64,000 nt of DNA from Chitinimonas_A lacunae (lineage in GTDB: Bacteria; Pseudomonadota; Gammaproteobacteria; Burkholderiales; Chitinimonadaceae): contig NZ_JBHSBU010000001.1 of the NCBI RefSeq assembly GCF_042650885.1, forward strand, positions 2,790,001 through 2,854,000, given 5' to 3'. The translations under genes and the position numbers were made by a program. The notes below the pieces were generated by a model. That model saw only the letters and a program-made list of their open reading frames with translations. It had not been told where the DNA came from and did not search any database. Every line of letters starts with the position of its first letter. Within the stretch, counting starts at the first letter, position 1. This document shows, piece after piece, positions 17,066 to 25,747 of this stretch.

Positions 17066-17096
17066 GACAAATATCCGGCAAAACATGTGCAAGAAA
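17066..17096 (-). repeat. Recurrent AT-rich intergenic motif, copy C
   Basis: On the minus strand, TTTCTTGCACATGTTTTGCC is followed by GGATATTTGTC. It agrees with copy A at 23 of 30 positions. It lies between sctY and sctV. Confidence 0.5.
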
Positions 17097-17214
17097 CCCT
17101 GCCGGTTACAAATAGAAAATAAAATTTCTTTATAGGTAGTGTTAGCCGGCCTGCGCCGGTGGCACCGATAACCGCCGCGCTCAGCGGCCACCCGGCCAGG
17201 AGGCCCGATTCACC

Positions 17215-19314
17215 GTGCAACGCCTGCTGCAACGTTTTGTCATGGCCGCGGCCAGCCGCAATGATCTGGTGCTGGCAGCGCTGATCGTCTGCATCATCTT
17301 CATGATGATCCTGCCGCTGCCCACGCCGCTGGTCGACTTCCTGATCGCGGTGAATATGTGCATCTCGGCCATTTTGCTGATGGTGGCGATGTATCTGCCC
17401 TCGCCGCTGGCCTTTTCCTCGTTCCCGACGGTACTGCTGATCACCACGCTGTTCCGGCTCGGCATCTCGATCGCCACCACCCGGCTGATCCTGTTGCAGG
17501 GCGACGCCGGCCATATCATCCACACCTTCGGCAACTTCGTGGTCGGCGGCAATCTGGTGGTGGGTCTGGTGGTGTTTCTGATCCTGACCATCGTGCAGTT
17601 CGTGGTGATCACCAAGGGTGCCGAGCGGGTGGCCGAGGTCGGGGCGCGCTTCTCGCTCGATGCGATGCCGGGCAAGCAGATGTCGATCGACGGCGATATG
17701 CGGGCCGGGGTGATCGACATGGACGAGGCGCGCCGCCGACGCGGTCTGGTGGAAAAGGAAAGCCAGCTCTACGGCGCCATGGACGGCGCAATGAAATTCG
17801 TCAAGGGCGATGCCATCGCCGGGCTGATCATCGTGGCGGTCAACCTGCTGGGCGGCATCCTGATCGGGACCTTGCAGCGTGATCTGAGCGCCGGCGACGC
17901 GGTCAAGATCTACTCGATCCTGACCATCGGCGACGGCCTGATCGCCCAGATCCCGGCGCTGTTCATCTCGATTACCGCCGGCATCATCGTCACCCGGGTC
18001 AGCACCGACGACGGCGGCCCGTCCAACGTCGGCCGCGATATCGGTGGCCAGATTCTGGCACAGCCGCGCGCTTTCCTGATCGGCACGGTGGTGATGCTGG
18101 GCTTTGGCCTGATCCCGGGGATGCCGACAGCGATCTTTATGGTGCTGGCGCTGGTGGTCGGTGCCGTCGGCTATACCCTGACGCGCGGCGAGCGCAAGGT
18201 AGTGGACGAGAAAACCGGCGCCGTCACCACGGTGCCCGCCATGGCCGCTGCCGGCCAGCCGCCGGCGAGCCGCAGCAAGAGCGACAGCGGCGAGGAATTC
18301 GCCCCCACCGTGCCCTTGCTGATCGATGTGGCCGCCGGTCTGAGTCAGAGTTTCGAGGCCGACCGGCTCAACGATGAATTGATCAAGATCCGCCGGGCGC
18401 TGTATTTCGATCTGGGCGTGCCGTTTCCAGGGATCCAGCTGCGCTTCAACGACCGGCTGGCCGCTGAGAGCTATGCGATCCATCTGTCCGAAGTCCCGGT
18501 TTCGCAGGGCCGTCTGCGCCCCGGTTATCTATTGGTGCGCGAGCAGCCCGACAATCTGAAGGCGCTCGGGGTGGCCTTCGAGACCGACCGTCAGTTCCTG
18601 CCGGGCCTGCCGACGCTGTGGGTCAGCGACCAGCTGCGCGAGCCGCTGGGCCGCGCCGGCATCGCCCATATGGAGCCGACCCAGGTGCTGACCTATCACC
18701 TGGCGTTCGTACTGAAGAAATACGCGGCCGACTTTATCGGGATCCAGGAAACCAAGTTCCTGCTGACCGCCATGGAGGGCCGCTTTCCCGATCTGGTCAA
18801 GGAAGCGCAGCGGGTGCTGCCGATCCAGAAGATCGCCGAGATTCTGCAACGTCTGGTGTCGGAAGAGATTTCGGTACGCAATCTGCGCACCGTGCTCGAG
18901 GCGCTGATCGAGTGGGGGCAGAAGGAGAAAGACTCGGTGCTGCTGACCGAGTATGTGCGCACCGCCTTGAAGCGCCAGATCAGCTACAAGTATTCGAGCG
19001 GGCAGAATCTGCTGCCCGCCTATCTGCTGGCGCCCAATGTCGAGGATACGGTGCGCGGCGCGATCCGCCAGACCTCGGCGGGCAGCTATCTGGCGCTCGA
19101 CCCGGCGGTATCGAAGCGGCTGGTCGAGAACATCAAGCGCGGGGTGGGCGATCTGGCTGCCAGCGCCCACAAGCCGGTGCTGCTCAGTTCGATGGATATC
19201 CGCCGCTATCTGCGCAAGATGATCGAGCAGGATCTATACGATCTGCCGGTGCTGTCCTATCAGGAGCTGACCCAGGAGATCAATATCCAGCCGCTGGCGC
19301 GCATCGAGTTGTAG
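17215..19314 (+). CDS. sctV: SctV major export-gate protein (LcrD/BcrD/FlhA family)
   Basis: A 699-residue protein with seven or eight transmembrane helices in the first 320 residues, including the conserved loop block SLDAMPGKQMSIDGDMRAG, and a cytoplasmic C-terminal ring domain. The start is GTG at 17215, with a perfect CAGGAGG ribosome site 11 bases upstream. SctV forms the nonameric ring that takes substrate-chaperone complexes. A 157-base gap separates it from sctY. Confidence 0.98.
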   Translation: MQRLLQRFVMAAASRNDLVLAALIVCIIFMMILPLPTPLVDFLIAVNMCISAILLMVAMYLPSPLAFSSFPTVLLITTLFRLGISIATTRLILLQGDAGHIIHTFGNFVVGGNLVVGLVVFLILTIVQFVVITKGAERVAEVGARFSLDAMPGKQMSIDGDMRAGVIDMDEARRRRGLVEKESQLYGAMDGAMKFVKGDAIAGLIIVAVNLLGGILIGTLQRDLSAGDAVKIYSILTIGDGLIAQIPALFISITAGIIVTRVSTDDGGPSNVGRDIGGQILAQPRAFLIGTVVMLGFGLIPGMPTAIFMVLALVVGAVGYTLTRGERKVVDEKTGAVTTVPAMAAAGQPPASRSKSDSGEEFAPTVPLLIDVAAGLSQSFEADRLNDELIKIRRALYFDLGVPFPGIQLRFNDRLAAESYAIHLSEVPVSQGRLRPGYLLVREQPDNLKALGVAFETDRQFLPGLPTLWVSDQLREPLGRAGIAHMEPTQVLTYHLAFVLKKYAADFIGIQETKFLLTAMEGRFPDLVKEAQRVLPIQKIAEILQRLVSEEISVRNLRTVLEALIEWGQKEKDSVLLTEYVRTALKRQISYKYSSGQNLLPAYLLAPNVEDTVRGAIRQTSAGSYLALDPAVSKRLVENIKRGVGDLAASAHKPVLLSSMDIRRYLRKMIEQDLYDLPVLSYQELTQEINIQPLARIEL

Positions 19315-19338
19315 CCCATGGCGCCGGCTTATCCGCCC

Positions 19339-19674
19339 TCAGCTCAGGGCCGTCACCGCCTCATCGACCGAGGCCACCACATTGAACAGCGACAGAAAGC
19401 CGCTCATGGCAAATACGTCGCGCACATTGTCGCGCAGCCCGGCCAGCAGCAGTCGGCCCTGGCTGGCACGCAGTTTCTTGCCGGCCAGCAGCACCACCCG
19501 CAGGCCCGCCGAGCTGATGTAGTCGAGATCGGCCAGATCGAACACCACATTGCGGGCGCCGGCCTCCAGCTGGGTGTTGACCAGGCTTTCCAGCTCGGGC
19601 GAGCTGGCGCTGTCGAGCCGGCCCGTGGGCCGGAATACCGCGACCTGGTCGCGGTTTTCGAAATGAATGCTCAT
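19339..19674 (-). CDS. btrV: STAS anti-sigma-factor antagonist (BtrV/SpoIIAA-like)
   Basis: A 111-residue STAS-domain protein with the phosphorylatable site YISSAGLR (Ser55 aligns with Ser58 of SpoIIAA). In Bordetella, unphosphorylated BtrV binds the anti-sigma kinase BtrW and frees the sigma factor BtrS; the phosphatase BtrU restores BtrV. BtrW-like and BtrU-like genes lie at 22.5 and 25.7 kb. This gene is on the opposite strand between sctV and sctD, splitting the plus-strand run. The symbol is by analogy. Confidence 0.85.
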   Translation of the reverse strand: MSIHFENRDQVAVFRPTGRLDSASSPELESLVNTQLEAGARNVVFDLADLDYISSAGLRVVLLAGKKLRASQGRLLLAGLRDNVRDVFAMSGFLSLFNVVASVDEAVTALS

Positions 19675-19773
19675 AAAAGATCCGTAGGTTGCGCCGGTAA
19701 ACTCCGCGCTCTCGATTGTAACCGTCCGTCGCCGGCAATGATGCCCGTTGCGCTGTAAAAGGATTCCGTTTCA

Positions 19774-21090
19774 GTGACCACCGCCCGCCTCGAACTCCGC
19801 GTCCTTCATGGCCCGCAGGCCGGCGCCCGGCTGCCGCTGTCCGACGGCCGCTATCTGCTCGGCAGTGGCGAACGCGCCGATATCGTGCTGCACGGTCCGG
19901 CCGTTGCGGCGGAGCATTGTGCACTCGACCTTGACGGCGATATTGCCACCCTGGAGCCGATAGGCGGCAGCCTGCTTGGCCTCGATGGCCGCCTCTACGA
20001 ACGCGGCGACCGGCTCGCCCTCGGCGTGGTGGTGGAAATCGGCGGCGTCTGGCTCTGCCTCGACCGCCCCGACGCCTCGTGGCCGGCCCGGGTAGAACCG
20101 GTGCAGTCACCCCAGCCCAAGGACGTGGCCGCAGAACCGGGCGCGACCACCGCGCCGCCCGCTGCAGCCGCACCGCCTCCCGCGCCCGGCAAGGAATCCC
20201 CGCCGCTGGGCCGACGGCTCGGTCAGGCTGCCCTCAGCGGTCTTGCCCTGGCCGCCATCGTGACGGTCGCCCTGGTCTGGCTGGCCGGCGCCGGCAAATC
20301 GACGCCACCTGTCACCAGCGCCAAACCGGCCGATCAAGGCCGTGCCCGGCTCGAGGCGGCCATCGCTGCGGCCGGGGTCGGTCCGCATCTGCGCTGGCGT
20401 CGCTTGCAAGATAGTTGGATTATCGAGGGCCATGTCAGCGACGACGCCAGCCGCGCCCGACTGGCCCGCGCCGTGGCGGCGCTGCCGCAGCGGGTGGCGC
20501 TGCGGGTCTACGCCGACGACGCCCTGCTGGCCGACGGCCGCGCGGCGCTTGCCGGCACCGCCCTGCCGCTGCGGCTCGAGGGCCTGGGCGGCGGAGCCTT
20601 CCGGCTCAGCGGCGCGGCACCTGATCAGGCAAGCGTGGACGATACGGTGGAGCGGCTCAGGGAAGATGTGGCCGGACTGAAGCGGATCGATAATGCCGTG
20701 CTGCTGCCCGACGCGCTGGCAAGCCGTCTGCTGCGCGAGATCGAGCAGGCGGGACTGGGCAGCCGGATCAAGTCCATCCGCCGCCCCGACGGCACGCTGG
20801 AGCTGAGCGGCACGCTTGCCGCAGCCGATCTGGCACGTTGGGAGAAACTGTTCGGCGACTTCAGCCGCGACTACGGCGCCGTGCTGCCGGTGCGGGCGAG
20901 CTTTGCCCGCTTGCAGCCGCCCTTGCCATTCCGGATACGTGGGGTGGTGGGCGGGGAACAGCCCTATGTGCTGACCGCCGATGGTGCCAAAATCACCGTG
21001 GGCGGCCAGATCGGCGCCTACAAGCTGGTAGCGGTCACCGACCGCGAACTGATTTTCGACGGCCCCGAGCGGGTCAGCCTTGCGAGGTAG
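19774..21090 (+). CDS. sctD: SctD inner-membrane ring protein (YscD family)
   Basis: A 438-residue protein. A cytoplasmic FHA-like domain (residues 1-97) is followed by a Pro/Ala linker, one transmembrane helix at about 151-172, and a periplasmic part with BON-like ring domains (LRLEGLGGGAFRLSGAA and following). The start is GTG 19774 with AAAGGA about ten bases upstream. SctD forms the outer of the two inner-membrane rings. Its promoter is probably within the 99 bases shared divergently with the STAS gene. Confidence 0.93.
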   Translation: MTTARLELRVLHGPQAGARLPLSDGRYLLGSGERADIVLHGPAVAAEHCALDLDGDIATLEPIGGSLLGLDGRLYERGDRLALGVVVEIGGVWLCLDRPDASWPARVEPVQSPQPKDVAAEPGATTAPPAAAAPPPAPGKESPPLGRRLGQAALSGLALAAIVTVALVWLAGAGKSTPPVTSAKPADQGRARLEAAIAAAGVGPHLRWRRLQDSWIIEGHVSDDASRARLARAVAALPQRVALRVYADDALLADGRAALAGTALPLRLEGLGGGAFRLSGAAPDQASVDDTVERLREDVAGLKRIDNAVLLPDALASRLLREIEQAGLGSRIKSIRRPDGTLELSGTLAAADLARWEKLFGDFSRDYGAVLPVRASFARLQPPLPFRIRGVVGGEQPYVLTADGAKITVGGQIGAYKLVAVTDRELIFDGPERVSLAR

Positions 21091-21092
21091 CC

Positions 21093-21332
21093 ATGGATTC
21101 CCTGCTTGCCGGCTTTACCACCTCGACACTCGAAGCCGACCTGGCCGCCGACCACGACGGCCGGCTGCGCCAGGCGCTGGCCGAGCAACTGGCCCAGGCC
21201 GCCGACCCCTTGCGCCATATCCTGAGTCAGGGCGTGGACAAGGCCGATTTCCAGCGCTGGGCCGCAGCACTCGATGCCATCGAGGCCGCCCGGCGCGCCC
21301 TGCCCTTGCTGGGCCCGACCGAACAACCCTGA
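21093..21332 (+). CDS. Small helical protein in the YscE position (needle co-chaperone)
   Basis: A 79-residue protein, mostly helical (LEADLAADHDGRLRQALAEQ), placed between sctD and the needle gene as yscE and bscE are. YscE-family proteins pair with YscG to keep needle subunits monomeric in the cytoplasm. The frame is open far upstream inside sctD, but the ATG two bases after the sctD stop is the natural start. There is no clear sequence motif; the call is by size and position. Confidence 0.72.
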   Translation: MDSLLAGFTTSTLEADLAADHDGRLRQALAEQLAQAADPLRHILSQGVDKADFQRWAAALDAIEAARRALPLLGPTEQP

Positions 21333-21346
21333 TCTGGAGCCTTCCC

Positions 21347-21574
21347 ATGGCCTTGACCTTCGACTTTATCAATTCGACCCTGCAAACCTACACCCAAAGC
21401 CGCGAAGCCGATCTGAAAGCCCAGATCTCGGCGCTTGGCGAAAACCCGTCCACGGCCGATCTGCTCGCCATGCAGCAAAAGCTGCAATCGTGGACCATGA
21501 TGACCCAGTTGCAGAGCACGGTGGTCAAGGAACTGGCCGACGCCCTGAAAGGCATCATCCAGAAAGCCGCCTGA
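21347..21574 (+). CDS. sctF: SctF needle subunit
   Basis: A 75-residue protein with the helix-turn-helix pattern of needle subunits. The turn ENPSTADLLAMQQKLQSW includes the family-typical NPS-x-x-DLL-x-x-Q core, and the C-terminal helix contains STVVKELADALKGIIQ. A CTGGAG ribosome site precedes the ATG at 21347. It polymerises into the hollow extracellular needle. It is the last gene of the rightward T3SS run. Confidence 0.94.
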   Translation: MALTFDFINSTLQTYTQSREADLKAQISALGENPSTADLLAMQQKLQSWTMMTQLQSTVVKELADALKGIIQKAA

Positions 21575-22023
21575 TTGCAGCAGGCGCCTGGCGTCGCGAT
21601 CGACCAGCGAAACGGACCCGGCCACAAGCTGCCAGGATATGTCACCGACGCCCCGTTGGCGTATTGCCGACAAACCCGGAATCCGACTGGACTCGCTCGG
21701 GCAAGCCCATGGATCGTCCGTTGCTGAGGTCGGTTCGGCGTCGACCGGCCGTGGACAAGCGTCCGCCCTCGCATGACCGCCGACAGCCAGGGTGGAGCCA
21801 GCGGGTTAGCTTGCCTGTTGTGTCGGGTCCATCTGGAGGCATGGTCGAGGATCGATAGTTAGACGAAGTCCGCTTTTCGGCTTGGCAACGAAGCGACAGC
21901 CTCCTTGCCGCCCATCTTATACAGACGTCACAAAACACGGTTTTTTATTCAAAACCGTTATCAATTCTTGCAGACGTTTTTCAGGATTTTTTCCAAAAGC
22001 CTTGTTTGAGCCGGGAACCCGGC
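21575..22023. other. Non-coding gap with two hairpins between convergent genes
   Basis: These 449 bases lie after sctF and before the end of the leftward chaperone gene. No convincing gene was seen. The right part is AT-rich and holds ACGGTTTT/AAAACCGT arms at 21937-21958 and a GAGCCGGG/CCCGGCTC palindrome at 22008-22025 overlapping the chaperone stop codon. These probably end transcription from both sides. The left 300 bases are GC-rich and may be a gene remnant. Confidence 0.5.
21965..21994 (+). repeat. Recurrent AT-rich intergenic motif, copy A (reference)
   Basis: TCTTGCA, three bases, GTTTTTCAGGA and a T-rich tail. It lies between the two hairpins downstream of sctF. By eye it matches the copy upstream of murA at 25 of 30 positions and the copy upstream of sctV at 23 of 30. 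Confidence 0.5.
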
Positions 22024-22479
22024 TCAGGCCTTCATATCGAAGAAGCGTAGTGGCGCCAGCGCCGGACCCGGATCGCCCCGTTGCGGGTCGGCCAGAAAGC
22101 GTTGCCAGGCGTCCACGCTATCGAGCAGCTTCTCGACCGCCGTATTGAGCTGGGCGGTATCAAGGCCGGCCAGAGACAGCGCCAGCATCAGGGTCACCTG
22201 GCGGCCATCGGGGTCGAGACTCAGGGTGGCGCCATGGGCGCCGCGCCATAGATAGTTGGCGCGCAATAGCGCAATCAGGGTATCGCTGCTCACTGCCGGC
22301 GGCAGCGGGCCGACGGCGCAGTGCAGCACCAGCCGTCCGCCTGCGCTGTCACAGGCGATCGCCAGCCGGTGGCTGCGATCGAACAGCAGCGAACAATGAC
22401 GCTGGGCATCGAGCCGCAGCCCGGGCATTCCCAGCAGCGTGCCGAATTCACTGATCAGGCGGTCGGGATCGGCCAGCAT
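22024..22479 (-). CDS. CesT-family T3SS chaperone co-transcribed with the BtrW-like kinase
   Basis: A 151-residue protein with the pattern of class I chaperones: LISEFGTLLGMPGLRLDAQ at the N-terminus, then HCSLLFDRSHRLAIACD and a strand-rich middle. Its ATG overlaps the stop of the anti-sigma kinase gene. The client is unknown, and no effector gene was recognised nearby. Coupling to a partner-switch kinase hints at a regulatory role, for instance binding a secreted regulator. Confidence 0.7.
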   Translation of the reverse strand: MLADPDRLISEFGTLLGMPGLRLDAQRHCSLLFDRSHRLAIACDSAGGRLVLHCAVGPLPPAVSSDTLIALLRANYLWRGAHGATLSLDPDGRQVTLMLALSLAGLDTAQLNTAVEKLLDSVDAWQRFLADPQRGDPGPALAPLRFFDMKA

Positions 22480-22922
22480 CAGGCAGCTCCCTCGATACGC
22501 TTATGGACCCGCACCACATTGCTGTCGCCGAGACGGCGATAATCGACCGCGTCGGCGAGTTGACGCACGAAATGCACTCCCAGGCCACCGATGCGCCGGC
22601 TGTCGAGATCGGCGTCCAGATCGGGGGAATCGAGTTCGAGCAGATCGAACGGGGCAGCGTGGTCGGTGACTTCGAGCGTCACCGCGCCGTCGGCGTATTC
22701 GACCGCCACCTCGATCAGACCATCGTCGCGACCGGCATAGCCGTGCTCGATCACATTGCTGATCAACTCATCGAGGATCAGATTGATTTCAAACACGGTT
22801 TTGCTAGGCAGGGCCAGGCCGGCGGCCCAGGTTTCGACCGCTTCGGCCAGCACGGCAATCGCCGCAGGATGGCTCGATAGAGATTGGCTGAAGGTCGCGG
22901 CCATTGCGCAGTCCGGGGACAT
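22479..22922 (-). CDS. btrW: Anti-sigma factor / serine kinase (BtrW/RsbW-like)
   Basis: A 147-residue GHKL ATPase-domain protein. The N box is ILDELISNVIEHGY (Asn56), with VTDHAAPFDLL and GGLGVHFVRQLAD as the nucleotide-binding segments. In the Bordetella scheme BtrW binds the sigma factor BtrS and phosphorylates BtrV. The first ATG has a purine tract too close upstream. A second ATG six codons later is possible. The gene points left, sharing a control region with the rightward sensor genes. Confidence 0.85.
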   Translation of the reverse strand: MSPDCAMAATFSQSLSSHPAAIAVLAEAVETWAAGLALPSKTVFEINLILDELISNVIEHGYAGRDDGLIEVAVEYADGAVTLEVTDHAAPFDLLELDSPDLDADLDSRRIGGLGVHFVRQLADAVDYRRLGDSNVVRVHKRIEGAA

Positions 22923-23156
22923 ATCCTTACATTTTTAGCAAGTGGAAAGCAGCGGCGGCCAGCCTATCTTTTCTGGCACGGGGGTCTGGATACGACAGCG
23001 ATCGGCAAGCGAGCGCTATCGAATTTTTCAATCGAGCAATCGACAGGCTACAATGCCGAAAAAATATATTTCTGATAGTCATGCAAAGTCGCCCGGACGC
23101 CGTCATAGTAGGCGACTGTCCCCTCTTAAAACAATAAAATCAGACCGCCAAACATC
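22923..23156. promoter_or_regulatory. Divergent control region between btrW-like and sensor operons
   Basis: This is a 234-base intergenic stretch, AT-rich at its centre (AAAAAATATATTTC near 23060). It must hold the promoters for both directions. One candidate copy of the recurrent AT-rich motif lies on the minus strand at 23058-23091. No specific promoter could be assigned. Confidence 0.4.
23058..23091 (-). repeat. Recurrent AT-rich intergenic motif, weak copy J
   Basis: On the minus strand it reads CTTTGCATGACTATCAGAAA followed by a T-rich tail. It matches the TTGCA and TCAG(G/A)A parts of the motif but differs elsewhere, so it may be chance. Confidence 0.25.
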
Positions 23157-23936
23157 ATGACATCCCCTTCTCGCCTTCGCCAAGCCTTTGGCGTAGCGAA
23201 ACTCCGCCATGGTCTGTTATGGGAGATCGGTCTGCCCTGGCTGATCGTGATCACCCTGGTATGTGGTTTGGCGGTCATGCTGGTGGTGTCGGTCCAGGAA
23301 GCCATCGTCGCCGACTCCAAGCGCGAACGCTTTCGCGTCACCTTGCTTGAGCTGCGCGAAAAAATCGAAACCGACCTGGCCCTGGGGTTTGAGCTGGGCG
23401 ACGACCGCGGCGCCCAGGAGCGGCTGGAGCAGATGCTGGCCCAGGATGGCCTGCTCCAGGCAGTCGAAATCTTCGATCAGCGCGGCATGTCGCTGTTCAA
23501 CACCGACCGCGGCTCCATCCTCGAACGTGTCCCCGGCCGCTGGCTGGCCCAGATCGAACCGGGCCAAGAATGGAGCGTCAGCGACTCGGGCGAAACCGTG
23601 ATCGGCGAGCCGATCCGCAATGCCTTTGGCGAAACCATCGGCTATCTGGCCGCCACCTACCTTACCCATCACCCCGCCGACGAAGAACTCAACCGCGATG
23701 CCAGACTGCGCGGTTTTGCCCTGGCCGGGCTATGCATCGCAGCGGCGATCCTGGGCTTTTATCTGCGTATCCGCCGCCCGGTCCAGGAAATGCTGGCCGA
23801 GGTGACCCAACTGGAAAATCCGGACGAACACACCGGCACCGCCCTGTCCAGCGCCGCCTGCGAACTCAAGTCGGTGCTGCAAAGGCTCGATCAGGCGCAG
23901 ACCCGGCTCCATCAATGGGAGCGCGCCGGCCTATGA
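23157..23936 (+). CDS. Two-pass membrane sensor protein without output domain (pair 1)
   Basis: A 259-residue protein with transmembrane helices at about residues 23-46 and 185-205. They enclose a roughly 135-residue periplasmic domain with a PAS/Cache-like centre (LLQAVEIFDQRGMSLFNTD). A short helical cytoplasmic tail ends in a coiled coil. There is no kinase, cyclase or methyl-accepting domain. Its stop overlaps the start of the next gene (ATGA). It looks like a sensor that passes a signal to a membrane partner. No ribosome site is obvious at the ATG. Confidence 0.75.
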   Translation: MTSPSRLRQAFGVAKLRHGLLWEIGLPWLIVITLVCGLAVMLVVSVQEAIVADSKRERFRVTLLELREKIETDLALGFELGDDRGAQERLEQMLAQDGLLQAVEIFDQRGMSLFNTDRGSILERVPGRWLAQIEPGQEWSVSDSGETVIGEPIRNAFGETIGYLAATYLTHHPADEELNRDARLRGFALAGLCIAAAILGFYLRIRRPVQEMLAEVTQLENPDEHTGTALSSAACELKSVLQRLDQAQTRLHQWERAGL

Positions 23937-25747
23937 CGCGCCGCCTCGAATGCTGGTTTGTGCTGTTCACCACCTTGCTGCTCGGCACGGTGCTGACGCT
24001 GCTGGGCAGCATCGCCTTCAGCCGTATCGAGACGGTACGCGCGGCCGAAGTCAATACCAAGGCCCGGCTGGTCGCCAACGGCATCGCCGCCACCATTTCC
24101 CATGCCGTCACGGTCGGTGTGCCGCTCGATCGGCTGATCGGGCTCGAAGAGCTGGTCGCAGCCCGACTTCAGGCCAATCCCGAACTGGTGGCGATCGAAG
24201 TCAGCGATACCCAGGGCCGTATCATTCTGCGCCCGCGCCAGCCGCTACCCGAGCAGATCGCCAATGCCAGTGCCCGGGTCAACGGTCTGGAAATCGCCCA
24301 GGTGCGGGTCGGCCTGCGTCCGCCCAATCCGCTCAGAATCGCCCTGCCGCTTCTGACCGCCTGCGCCGCCCTGCTGCTGCTTGGAGTCGTGGCGGCCAAC
24401 GAAGCCTTCCGTTTCCTGTTCCGCCGCGGTCCGCTGTCGCGTGCCGATGCCGTCCGGCTGATGGTGGCGGCCGTCAACGCCAAGTCACTTGACCAGGTCT
24501 ATCGCGGCAGTGGTCAAGGGGTGGCCGACCCGCGGCTCGACTGGCTGGCTTCGCGTATCCGCGCCGCCAATGAGCGCTTTGTCCGGGTCGAGCGGCTGAT
24601 TGCCTCGCTACGCGACACCGAACCCGATGCCGACCGCCGGGCCGAGCTGACCCAGTTACAGAAGGAAACCCGCGGCGACGCCCGCTTCGCCGCCGCCAAG
24701 CCGATTGCCCATCGACTCGACAGTCTGGCCTCGGATAGCCGCTGGCTGGTGTTTCTGGCCGCCACCGCCGTGGGCGGCCTGCGGGGCGGCGGTCCGGTGG
24801 GCGGTGCCGCCTTTGCCGAACTGCTGGCACTATTGACCGGCTCGCTGGCTGGCGCTGCGGTACTGACCGGCCCTTTGCGCCAGGCCACGGCGTCCCATCT
24901 GGCCGGCTGGGGAGCACTGCTGCTGACGGCTGCCCTGGTGCTCAACAGCTTTGTGCCGCACAGTGCCTGGGTCGAGTTGACGCTCCGTCTGTTTGCCGGC
25001 GCCGGTCTGGCCGTGCTGGCCGTGGGTGCCGCACGCGCCGCTGCGCATGGCCGCGATGCCAATCTGCCGGCCTGCATGGCCGGCATGGTGGCTGGTCTGG
25101 AAGTCGTCGGTCCGCTCTTGGGTCTGGTGCTCGAGCCGCTGCTGCATGAACGCAGCGGTCTGGTGCTGGGCGCAATTGCCCTGGTCGCCATGTTCACCGC
25201 CCTCTCGGTACGTGCCCAGCATCCGGCTTGGCGGATGCCACCGCCCCAATATCCGCCGCGCACTCCGCTGCGCTTATGGGCGGCCATCCTGTCGGGCAGC
25301 GTCTGGGGCGGTGCCACCGCAGTCTGTCTGCTGCTGCAGCGCCAACCCAATTATCTGCAGGACTGGCTGGTGCTGATGTGGCTATTCCTCGGCCCCGCCG
25401 CCGGCTGCGCCCTGACGCTCGGTTTTGGTTGGCGCCGCTGGCACTGGCTGGCCTTGCCGCTGCTATTGGCGGCCGGCGTCGGCCTGGCGCTGGGCTTCAG
25501 TTGGAGTCTGCCGCTCGCGGCCCTCGCCGCCGGCCTCTCGCTTGCCGCCGGATGGAGCCAACGCAGCCAGCACTGGGTCGAAGCGCGCTACGCCGGCATC
25601 GATACCATTGTCGCCATCGCCGTGCTCGGCACCGCCTTTGCGCTGGCCCGCTTCGGGACCCCGGTCTTTCTCGGCGCCTTGGCCTGGACAGCCCTGGCAC
25701 TGGCACTGGCCCTGACCACCACCTACTCCACCGAGGGTGAGCCCTGA
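23933..25747 (+). CDS. Sensor domain fused to a polytopic MFS-like membrane domain (pair 1)
   Basis: A 604-residue protein. Residues 1-155 form a two-pass module (helices about 8-30 and 136-155) with a periplasmic domain containing ELVAIEVSDTQGRIILRP, as in Cache/PAS-like folds. A helical linker (160-255) leads to a polytopic domain of about ten to twelve helices (265-597). That domain resembles the MFS part of the paralogue at 29.2 kb but lacks the charged loop motifs of active MFS transporters. It may therefore be a receptor rather than a carrier. Start and stop overlap both neighbours. Confidence 0.72.
   Translation: MTRRLECWFVLFTTLLLGTVLTLLGSIAFSRIETVRAAEVNTKARLVANGIAATISHAVTVGVPLDRLIGLEELVAARLQANPELVAIEVSDTQGRIILRPRQPLPEQIANASARVNGLEIAQVRVGLRPPNPLRIALPLLTACAALLLLGVVAANEAFRFLFRRGPLSRADAVRLMVAAVNAKSLDQVYRGSGQGVADPRLDWLASRIRAANERFVRVERLIASLRDTEPDADRRAELTQLQKETRGDARFAAAKPIAHRLDSLASDSRWLVFLAATAVGGLRGGGPVGGAAFAELLALLTGSLAGAAVLTGPLRQATASHLAGWGALLLTAALVLNSFVPHSAWVELTLRLFAGAGLAVLAVGAARAAAHGRDANLPACMAGMVAGLEVVGPLLGLVLEPLLHERSGLVLGAIALVAMFTALSVRAQHPAWRMPPPQYPPRTPLRLWAAILSGSVWGGATAVCLLLQRQPNYLQDWLVLMWLFLGPAAGCALTLGFGWRRWHWLALPLLLAAGVGLALGFSWSLPLAALAAGLSLAAGWSQRSQHWVEARYAGIDTIVAIAVLGTAFALARFGTPVFLGALAWTALALALALTTTYSTEGEP

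Noticed and set aside
17041..18483. A 480-codon open frame antisense to sctV
   Set aside because: It is composition-driven shadow of the sctV membrane helices and loops, with many His-Asp-Gln repeats and no recognisable family.
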